Source of the DNA: Serratia proteamaculans
GTDB lineage: Bacteria > Pseudomonadota > Gammaproteobacteria > Enterobacterales > Enterobacteriaceae
Assembly: GCF_008830365.1 (NCBI RefSeq)
Contig: NZ_WBKI01000001.1
Location: 558,001 to 622,000 of the forward strand
Direction: 5' to 3'
Length of the DNA: 64,000 bases
In this document: positions 55,862 to 62,628 of the stretch, piece by piece
Position numbering within the stretch: the stretch's first letter is position 1
Layout of the letters: each line of letters opens with the position of its first letter
Notes under the pieces: generated by a model
Seen by the model: only the letters and a program-made list of their open reading frames with translations
Database searches by the model: none
What the model was told of the DNA's origin: nothing
Program-made: the position numbers and the translations under genes

Positions 55862-56976
55862 CCATCAAATTGCCGGAACTTCCCCAACCGTTCAGCTTTG
55901 CTATTCACCCCCATTTTTCCCCCGGTAACGCTACACCTTATCTGGATCAGGATTGTTATGACCGTGATCCCTTCGAGCAGGCTACCCGGGCTTATGCGGA
56001 TCGTTTCGAACTTTATCAGGATGATGAACAGCGTCAGCGGCTGGCCAATATTCACTGCAGTTGGCTGGGCTCGATGATGTACCCCGTTGGCAGTGACGAA
56101 CTGCTGCAGGTTGGCGTGGATTTTTGCATGTGGGCTTTTGCTTACGATGACGAATATTGCGATGAGGGGCCGATCTCCAGCGAGCCGGAAAAATTCATTC
56201 AGGCCTCGGCGGAGATCTGGCGACAGTTTGAATCACCAGAATACCCGCTTTCGCAGGACCGTTATGCCTTGGCTGCGCGTGACCTGCGGGTTCGGCTGGA
56301 TAAATACGCCAAACCAGAACAAACCGCCCGCTTTGTCGAATCGATGCGTATATATATGATGGCCGAGATGTGGAAGGCCATTAATCCGGCCCCTTCGTTG
56401 AACGACTATGTTTCCATGCGTGTGACCGGCGGCGGCGCCTGGTCGTTTCCGACGTTAGGGCATGTGATCGCTAATGTTGATGTGTCGCAGCGGGAGTTTG
56501 AGGATCGCCCTGTGCGGGCACTGTTTGAAATGCTGTCACACCTGATGGCCTGGGAGACGGAACCTCATGCCTATCTCAAGGAGATGGTGCGCGGCTCGAA
56601 CTATAAAGAACACAACTTGATCCGCGTATTGATACGTGAACGACAATACAGCTTTGACGAAGGCATTGAGGAGTACCTTGAGATGCGTCTGCGGCTGTTG
56701 GGGCTATTTTTGCGTCTGCGTGCTGAAGTTGAGAAAACGGCCTCTGTCGGGCTTAAAGCTTATATCGAGTCGGTGGTGCGTTACTATGTCGGCGCGACCG
56801 CCTGGTCGCAGAATACCCGCCGTTATAAATCAATGAGTGGCAATAGCGATGAGGGGGCTTTTGAAGGCGGCCAACTGACGCAACCCCAGCCGGAAGAAAT
56901 CTTCAACAGCACCCAAACTATCGATATCGACGCGCTAAAATGGTGGTGGCAGTACGATCCGGCACGTGGACGGTAG
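55858..56976 (+). CDS. sodD: Class I terpene synthase (SodD-like)
   Basis: A 372-residue terpenoid synthase fold. The Asp-rich metal motif is AFAYDDEYCDEG (about residues 94-105). The helix where the NSE triad should be reads WETEPHAYLKE, followed by HNLIRVL, so the usual Asn and Ser are not apparent although the Glu is. A C-terminal RRY (NTRRYKS) is present as in bacterial terpene synthases. It would ionise and cyclise a prenyl diphosphate, probably the methylated C16 product of the preceding methyltransferase. Confidence 0.86.
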   Translation: MTIKLPELPQPFSFAIHPHFSPGNATPYLDQDCYDRDPFEQATRAYADRFELYQDDEQRQRLANIHCSWLGSMMYPVGSDELLQVGVDFCMWAFAYDDEYCDEGPISSEPEKFIQASAEIWRQFESPEYPLSQDRYALAARDLRVRLDKYAKPEQTARFVESMRIYMMAEMWKAINPAPSLNDYVSMRVTGGGAWSFPTLGHVIANVDVSQREFEDRPVRALFEMLSHLMAWETEPHAYLKEMVRGSNYKEHNLIRVLIRERQYSFDEGIEEYLEMRLRLLGLFLRLRAEVEKTASVGLKAYIESVVRYYVGATAWSQNTRRYKSMSGNSDEGAFEGGQLTQPQPEEIFNSTQTIDIDALKWWWQYDPARGR

Positions 56977-56995
56977 CTGACGATACTGGCGACGT

Positions 56996-57901
56996 TTATA
57001 CCGCTCGACGACGCCACAAAGCCGTGAGCCTGCCCGGTTTGGCGAACATCACCAGATTGCCCAGCAGGATCAGGCACAGGCCAATCACCGCATTGAGGTG
57101 CCACTGGTAGCCTTCATAAATTGTAGAAATACTCAGCGCCACCAGAGGGAACAACAGGGTGCTGTAGGCCGCTGCACCGGCACCGATACGACCCAGCAGA
57201 CTGAAATAGGCGGCGAAGGCGATCACCGAACCGAATATCGCCAGATACAGCAGTGAGCCGATATAGCGGCTGCTGAACTCAATCTGGAACGATACGCCCT
57301 GAGCCAGGGCAATCAGCGCCATCAGGATCGCGCCGTAGCTCATGGCATAGGTATTGGTGGACAGAATATCCAGACCGCGCCGCTGGTGACGGGTACTGAT
57401 CATATTGCCCAAAGAGAACCCGTAGGTGCCCAGAGCGCTCAGCCCGATGCCTTTCAACAGCTCCGGTGCCAGCTGTGTGGCGGCCAGATCCTGCCAGAAC
57501 AGGGCGACGATCCCGCTCAGGCCCAGCACTGCCGCCGGCAGCAGGTTCGGGCTGGGGCGCTGGCGGAAGAACAGCACGCCGTTAACGGCGTTGAACAGCA
57601 CCGCCATTGAGAAAATTACCGACTCCAGTCCGCTGCTGATATAGGCTGCGGCATGGTAGAAGCAGTAGAAGTTAAAACCGAACACGCAGCAGCCTTGCAG
57701 GATGCAAAAAAAATGATCGCGCGGGGCAATACGGCGCAGGCGGCGCGCCAATAGCAGAATCACCAACATCACTCCCGCAGCAACCACAAAGCGGTAACTG
57801 ATGGAAACGGGAATGGCTACAGGCCCTTCCTGCTGCAGGGTAATTGCAATCCAGGTCGTGCCCCAGATCAGCACTACGGCAAGGTACAACAGCGTGTTCA
57901 T
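56996..57901 (-). CDS. EamA-family (DMT) transporter
   Basis: 301 residues with ten hydrophobic segments in two EamA repeats (NTLLYLAVVLIWGTTWIAI; later LLYLAIFGSVIAFAAYFSLLG). ATG 57901 is preferred, with GGAG 6 bp upstream. It is a putative metabolite exporter. Convergent with the terpene synthase and divergent from an AraC regulator, so control by the latter is more likely than a role in the terpene cluster. Confidence 0.88.
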   Translation of the reverse strand: MNTLLYLAVVLIWGTTWIAITLQQEGPVAIPVSISYRFVVAAGVMLVILLLARRLRRIAPRDHFFCILQGCCVFGFNFYCFYHAAAYISSGLESVIFSMAVLFNAVNGVLFFRQRPSPNLLPAAVLGLSGIVALFWQDLAATQLAPELLKGIGLSALGTYGFSLGNMISTRHQRRGLDILSTNTYAMSYGAILMALIALAQGVSFQIEFSSRYIGSLLYLAIFGSVIAFAAYFSLLGRIGAGAAAYSTLLFPLVALSISTIYEGYQWHLNAVIGLCLILLGNLVMFAKPGRLTALWRRRAV

Positions 57902-58077
57902 CATAGACTCCAGCAAAAAATAGACCGGCTCAGGATCCGTTGTTGCAGGCCGCCGTGCTTTCAGCGCTTTGCGTACAATTGCATATTCTTGCGCTTTTTT
58001 TGGCAAAAGCGCGGGCTGACGGCTGGTGTGGCGCAGTGCCTCTCTCTACACTGGAGGGATTGAGAAACGGAGGCGGC

Positions 58078-58947
58078 ATGTCCAGCTATAAGGCGTTTGA
58101 AACCCTGCGGGAGCATAAAGCGCGGTTGCACAACAGTGTACAACTGGCTTCTGGCGTGGAATTGGCCTCCTGGTCAAACTGCAACGATCGCATTACTCAG
58201 GAAAGCGCCAATCACCATACGCTGAGCCTGTATGTCGCCGACGGCTATGAGTGCTATCAAAAGGTGCCGGGTGGCTGGAAGAACGGCGGTGGGCCGGACC
58301 GTTTTTGTATTATGCCGCGTCAATATGAATCTACCTGGGATGTACGCAGCGATTTATCTTTTGTGCATCTTTACTGCACCGACCACCACCTGCGCCAGGT
58401 GGTGGAGCAAACCTGGGATCGCAGCCCGGCGTCAATTAACCTCGAACAATGCGCCTTTGGCGAAGATCCCCAAATCACGCTGCTGTATCGCCAGTTTTTA
58501 CTTAACTGCAATTGGCAAGAACGGGCCAACCAACTGGCGCTCAGCAGTGCCACCACTTTGCTGATGTCGCACCTGGTGCAGCGCTATAGTCAACTGCAAT
58601 GGGCGATGCCGCAGGTGCGCGGCGGTCTGGCTCCGGCGGTCGCCAGACGGGTGAAAGAGTATATTGAGCAGCATCTCGACCAGCCGTTGTTGCTGGCAGA
58701 TCTGGCGGTACAGGCCGGACTGAGTGAGTTCCACTTTGCTCGCATGTTCAAACATGACACCGGCCTGGCACCACACCAGTTTGTCATGCGCGCGCGGCTA
58801 CAGCAGGCGGAAAGACTGTTGTGCCACAGCTTGCTGCCGTTGACGCAGATTGCGCTGGAGTGCGGTTTCAGTTCCTCCAGCCATTTCAGCAACCGTTTCA
58901 AGGCGGCCTACGGAATTGCCCCGATGCAAATGCGTTTGGGGCGTTGA
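58078..58947 (+). CDS. AraC-family transcriptional regulator
   Basis: 289 residues from ATG 58078 (GGAGG 5 bp upstream). The C-terminal AraC domain has two helix-turn-helix units (LLLADLAVQAGLSEFHFARMF and LTQIALECGFSSSSHFSNRFK). The N-terminal sensing domain is not recognisable. It is divergent from the DMT transporter gene and followed 18 bp later by a VOC protein, so both are candidate targets. Confidence 0.9.
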   Translation: MSSYKAFETLREHKARLHNSVQLASGVELASWSNCNDRITQESANHHTLSLYVADGYECYQKVPGGWKNGGGPDRFCIMPRQYESTWDVRSDLSFVHLYCTDHHLRQVVEQTWDRSPASINLEQCAFGEDPQITLLYRQFLLNCNWQERANQLALSSATTLLMSHLVQRYSQLQWAMPQVRGGLAPAVARRVKEYIEQHLDQPLLLADLAVQAGLSEFHFARMFKHDTGLAPHQFVMRARLQQAERLLCHSLLPLTQIALECGFSSSSHFSNRFKAAYGIAPMQMRLGR

Positions 58948-58965
58948 TAGCCAACAGGAGAGAAC

Positions 58966-59403
58966 ATGGAACAGCAGTTCGCAGGACTAGGCGTGTTGTT
59001 TGTCGCCGGATTTGGGCCGATTACTCAACAAACTGAGCACAGCAAGGCGTTTTATGCTGACGCGCTGGGGCTACCGCTTAAGCCGATGGACGGCAATGCC
59101 GATTATTTGCTGACCGAGCATGGCGCGCTGGAGGGGGTTAAACATTTCGCTCTGTGGCCGCTGGCGCAGGCCGCACAGTCGTGCTTTGGTAGTGAGCAAT
59201 GGCCGGCCGATTTACCGGTACCCCAGGCGTGGATGGAGTTTGACGTCGCTGATATGGCGCTGGCGACGCAGGGGTTGATTGATCGTGGCTATCGTTTGTT
59301 GATCGCCAACCGTGAAGAGCCTTGGGGTCAGAGCGTTACCCGGTTGCTCAGCCCGGAAGGGCTATTGATCGGTGTGACCTTTACCCCCTGGCTGCGTGAT
59401 TAA
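58966..59403 (+). CDS. VOC-superfamily (glyoxalase/bleomycin-resistance fold) protein
   Basis: A 145-residue one-domain VOC protein: HSKAFYADALGLPLKP in the first half, AWMEFDVADM and VTRLLSPEGLLIGVTFTPW in the second, as in small lactoylglutathione-lyase-like proteins. The substrate is unknown. It is probably co-transcribed with the AraC regulator. Confidence 0.85.
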   Translation: MEQQFAGLGVLFVAGFGPITQQTEHSKAFYADALGLPLKPMDGNADYLLTEHGALEGVKHFALWPLAQAAQSCFGSEQWPADLPVPQAWMEFDVADMALATQGLIDRGYRLLIANREEPWGQSVTRLLSPEGLLIGVTFTPWLRD

Positions 59404-59432
59404 CCGTTGCCAAGGTTTTTTTTAAGAACGAC

Positions 59433-59452
59433 AGGGCCGCGGTGGCGGCCCT
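59433..59452. terminator. Hairpin between VOC and MFS fragment
   Basis: A perfect 8-bp stem AGGGCCGC/GCGGCCCT with a GGTG loop between two convergent genes. No good T tract follows on either strand, so it is a weak terminator candidate. Confidence 0.4.
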
Positions 59453-59457
59453 ATTGA

Positions 59458-59631
59458 TCACTTCCGTACGCCCTCGACCTTGTTAAATTGACTACGCACC
59501 TGCAGGCAGTTAATCAGCACCAGCACCGCCGTTACCGCAAACACCCAGCGGAAGCCCATCAGTGCCGAAACGCCAGAGCCAATTAGCGGACCCACCACAT
59601 TTCCAAGATACATAAACGACTGGTTGTAATT
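59458..59631 (-). pseudogene. mdtG: 3' fragment of an MdtG-like MFS efflux gene, cut by the integrative element
   Basis: The minus strand reads YNQSFMYLGNVVGPLIGSG then VSALMGFRWVFAVTAVLVLI to a stop at 59458. This is the last helix pair and tail of an MdtG-type drug efflux MFS protein (E. coli MdtG has a similar YNQSF ... GNVTGPLMG stretch). About 350 upstream codons are missing: the sequence switches near 59628-59635 to AT-rich DNA leading into the recombinase gene. The rest of the gene should lie beyond the element's other end. Confidence 0.7.
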
Positions 59632-59673
59632 GTGTGCTAAAATATTCTCAATGTTTCTAATGAGATGAATGTC

Positions 59674-61377
59674 ATGAAGGCTTATCTGTACTGTCGAATT
59701 TCTTCAGGAAAACAAAAAGATGGCTATGGTATACAGCGTCAATCTGACGCTGTGCTAGAGTATCTTTCCAACTCTAAAGAGGCGGAGAAGTTAGGGTACA
59801 AGCTCTCACCAGATCACTATGAGATGCTCGATCCCGATCTAGGGAAGAGTGGCTATCATGGCTACCAATTTACCAAGGGAGCATTGGGGAGGTTTAAGCA
59901 ACGTGTAGCTGACGGAGAGATAGCCTGTGGTGCATTGGTTATAGAGAACGTCGATCGCTTCTCAAGAGCAGAAGAGTACACAGCATCCGAGGAGTTCAAT
60001 TTCCTGATTCAACGAGGCATCGACATACACGAGGTAGAAACAGGTATAGTCTATTCAAGTAAGATATCGGGGACTCTTTCTAAACTCTCTCATGCTATTG
60101 AACGTGCACATGGTGAGTCAGAACGTAAAAGCCGTATGGCTAGTAAATCATGGTCAAACCGCCACAAAAAAGCATTAGAACAGGGTATAGCACTTAAAAC
60201 GAATCACCCACGTTGGCTACGGATTGTTGATGATCACTATGAAGTACTTAAAGAACAGTTAGCAATTTATATAATTATTTTCGAACGGTTCCTTGAAGGG
60301 CACGGAATAGCTGTCTTATTGGACTATCTAAATGAGAATGGGATTCTGAATAATGGAAAGCGTTGGACACGTACATCACTTCATCATATCTTACGTGATC
60401 GACGACTAATTGGATATAACAAAGACAACCGCATATATCCAATCGCAATAAATGAACAAATGTTTAAGCGGGTTCAGGATCATTTTGATTCTCAGGATGG
60501 ATCTACGAAGCGTAGAACAACTCGTAAGATGCGTAATGTGTTTAATGGTATGACTAAATGTGGGGTCTGTAAGAGTGCCATGATCGCTAATAAAAATCCA
60601 CATGGTAAGCATCATCTTTATTGTGTTAAGAAACGTGGTGATAAACATGCTTGTTCTGCGTCTGCCTGTAGATATGAGTATGTAGAGAAAGAAGTGCTAA
60701 AGCATTTACACAATATTGACTGGAATAGTGTCTACTCAAATAAAAACAAAGTCAGTGTGGATGTTCAAGGGAAAAATACGCAATTAATCGATCTTGCTCG
60801 TAGAATAGATGAACTACAAAAAGAGATGACGGGTGCAGACCACGACATGGTTTTAGCACTAGTGCGGTCTTTGAAAGTTCTGCGTAAAGAGCACCAAGAA
60901 CTTAAAGATGAATTGACAATAATTTCTACAGATGTTAAGCCAAAATTTAACTTTGACATTTCAGAGGTTATAGAACAAAAAAACGTAAGCCTTCGACAAG
61001 AAATAAATGTTCTTATCAAAAAAACAGTACATAAGATTTTTGTTCAAAAGTTTTCAGGGCATATATATGTAAACGTAGAGTATTACAACACTGTACTTAG
61101 CCACATGTTAGTACTTGAAAACTTGACTGGAAAGTTATTGGCTAATATTGCTATTATTGATACCTCTAATGAACTTAGAATAAGTAGTAATGGTTTCTCA
61201 ATATGGCATGACAAGACCAAAGACATATGGAATGTCAGTGATTTTAAAGCCATTGGAAGTAGGAATTTCTTCTTAGCACTTAATCATATGTCACAATTTG
61301 TAGACCGTGAGGTTATTGATGATTTGTTTGATATGTGGGAAATGAAATCATTAGGTTCTGTCGAGAACATGGTTTAG
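59674..61377 (+). CDS. Large serine recombinase (site-specific integrase)
   Basis: 567 residues. The N-terminal resolvase domain begins KAYLYCRISSGKQ with the nucleophile Ser near residue 10 and ends about residue 150. The recombinase domain follows (SRMASKSWSNRHKKAL ... HHILRDRRLIGYN), then a zinc ribbon (CGVCKSAMI ... YCVKKRGDKHAC) and a coiled-coil segment (about 370-440). It catalyses attP x attB integration, here evidently in the mdtG-like gene. The ATG at 59674 has GAG at proper spacing; an ATG at 59665 has none. Confidence 0.92.
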   Translation: MKAYLYCRISSGKQKDGYGIQRQSDAVLEYLSNSKEAEKLGYKLSPDHYEMLDPDLGKSGYHGYQFTKGALGRFKQRVADGEIACGALVIENVDRFSRAEEYTASEEFNFLIQRGIDIHEVETGIVYSSKISGTLSKLSHAIERAHGESERKSRMASKSWSNRHKKALEQGIALKTNHPRWLRIVDDHYEVLKEQLAIYIIIFERFLEGHGIAVLLDYLNENGILNNGKRWTRTSLHHILRDRRLIGYNKDNRIYPIAINEQMFKRVQDHFDSQDGSTKRRTTRKMRNVFNGMTKCGVCKSAMIANKNPHGKHHLYCVKKRGDKHACSASACRYEYVEKEVLKHLHNIDWNSVYSNKNKVSVDVQGKNTQLIDLARRIDELQKEMTGADHDMVLALVRSLKVLRKEHQELKDELTIISTDVKPKFNFDISEVIEQKNVSLRQEINVLIKKTVHKIFVQKFSGHIYVNVEYYNTVLSHMLVLENLTGKLLANIAIIDTSNELRISSNGFSIWHDKTKDIWNVSDFKAIGSRNFFLALNHMSQFVDREVIDDLFDMWEMKSLGSVENMV

Positions 61378-61547
61378 TACTCGATGAAACTAATCTAGAT
61401 TCATTTAATTCTGTTTACTGGCCTGCTTTGTTCAACGTTTACAACAGAACATGGATGCAGTTCTCAAATAATTCTGAAAAAAAACCTGATTTCGGCTATA
61501 ATATGTGGGGCGGGATTTTTTCTCTAAAAATGAAACGACGAAAATAA
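61335..61547 (+). CDS. Small protein, partial paralogue of the 61746 gene
   Basis: 70 residues from a GTG inside the recombinase 3' end (43-bp overlap in another frame). GNEIIRFCREHGLVLDETNL and DSFNSVYWPALFNVY align with VNEMLRFLQDNNLELTENI and NQFNSVFWPVLFTLY of the 61746 protein. The last part diverges. It may be a truncated duplicate whose real start was lost, or a short functional homologue. No ribosome site is visible. The function is unknown. Confidence 0.5.
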   Translation: MGNEIIRFCREHGLVLDETNLDSFNSVYWPALFNVYNRTWMQFSNNSEKKPDFGYNMWGGIFSLKMKRRK

Positions 61548-61621
61548 ATGTGGTATAATTAAGGTGTTTTCAGTGGTTATTTCACTAAATAAGTACAGTG
61601 AAACTGCACAGGAAACACCGC

Positions 61622-61759
61622 ATGAGAAAATTTATTAAAGACTTCATCGTATTAACTACACTCTTCGTAATACTGATTCTAATACTCGCTAACCCAATGT
61701 CAATCCTTTGGGGTATTGCCTTGTTATGGGCATTGGGGGTATTCAATGTCCAAGCCTAA
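61622..61759 (+). CDS. 45-residue membrane peptide
   Basis: MRKFIKDF is followed by two hydrophobic segments (TTLFVILILILA and MSILWGIALLWALGVF). AGGAAAC lies 7 bp before the ATG. It overlaps the next gene by 14 bp, as expected in a compact phage-like operon. The function is unknown; such peptides in mobile elements are often holin-like, toxic or exclusion factors, but nothing here decides that. Confidence 0.5.
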   Translation: MRKFIKDFIVLTTLFVILILILANPMSILWGIALLWALGVFNVQA

Positions 61760-62027
61760 CATCATAAGTGCATGTGGATTATCAAAACGAGTATTCGATC
61801 TACCAGAACATCTAGTACTGGTAAATGAGATGCTACGATTTCTTCAAGACAACAATTTAGAATTAACCGAAAATATTAATCAATTCAATAGCGTATTCTG
61901 GCCTGTATTGTTCACGCTTTATGACGTGAAAGTAATAAATAACAATGATGAAAGTACAATAGCCTTTGTGATTCGTGATGAAAAGCTTGGAATTGCATAT
62001 GGCAGTACTTACTACTCAATTCAATAA
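61746..62027 (+). CDS. Hypothetical protein of the integrative element
   Basis: 93 residues from ATG 61746 with GGGGG upstream. The first two thirds (LVNEMLRFLQDNNLELTENI, FNSVFWPVLFTLYD) are repeated in the 61335 frame. There is no recognised domain, and it is too short for enzymes of known type. It overlaps the membrane peptide gene. Confidence 0.65.
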   Translation: MSKPNIISACGLSKRVFDLPEHLVLVNEMLRFLQDNNLELTENINQFNSVFWPVLFTLYDVKVINNNDESTIAFVIRDEKLGIAYGSTYYSIQ

Positions 62028-62116
62028 ATAATAAAACAAAATCTCCAAAGATAAAGTTACCCGTTGTGACATTCGGGTACTTTTTTGCATGGAAAAAACA
62101 ATAAAAGGTGCACAAT

Positions 62117-62281
62117 ATGAAAGAAAAGAAAAATACATCATTTGGCATACGTCTGAATGATAGACAAATCGAATTAATAGATAGTTTGATTGAGGGCGGG
62201 AAGGCCAAAACAAGAAGTGCCGCCATTCAGTACTTAATTAACCAACACATCATTTTAGGCCAAGGAGGCGATAATGAGTAA
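62117..62281 (+). CDS. Ribbon-helix-helix DNA-binding protein
   Basis: 54 residues. SFGIRLNDRQIELIDSLIE followed by GKAKTRSAAIQYLINQHI has the strand-helix-helix pattern of CopG/Arc-type proteins: a short beta strand with Arg, then two helices with a turn between. AAAAGGTG precedes the ATG. Such proteins are dimeric repressors that read short palindromic repeats through the beta sheet, so it is a candidate reader of the AGTACT sites. The next gene starts inside it (8-bp overlap). Confidence 0.75.
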   Translation: MKEKKNTSFGIRLNDRQIELIDSLIEGGKAKTRSAAIQYLINQHIILGQGGDNE

Positions 62282-62579
62282 AAGAATATGGCATAAAGGT
62301 AGCTTGGGGAAACCAGGTGGCATCTATCAGACAAAAAGAAATGGATTGTGCGATCACTATCCTAAGGCGAAAAATAAAATAAAAGAAATAGGTAAGAGCT
62401 TTATAAAGTTGGATGAAAGTATGTACAAGTCCATTTTAAATGACCTATACAAGGTTGGCATAGATAGTGATAGAAGAGAAATAAACAAAAAGTTTGGTAT
62501 CAATGGGTCAGCAAACTTTTATTTTGATCTAAAAAGCAACAATATAGAACAGTACAAAGATTGGTGGTTTGAAAAATAA
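62274..62579 (+). CDS. Hypothetical basic protein
   Basis: 101 residues starting MSKRIWHKGSLGKPGGIYQT, rich in Lys and ending KDWWFEK. A strong AAGGAGG lies inside the preceding gene. No domain is recognised. Its position between an RHH protein and a P-loop ATPase suggests regulation or replication, but nothing in the sequence shows it. Confidence 0.7.
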   Translation: MSKRIWHKGSLGKPGGIYQTKRNGLCDHYPKAKNKIKEIGKSFIKLDESMYKSILNDLYKVGIDSDRREINKKFGINGSANFYFDLKSNNIEQYKDWWFEK

Positions 62580-62628
62580 AATTAAAGCCAGTACTGGAAT
62601 ACTGGCTAAACAATAAAAGGGAATTAAC

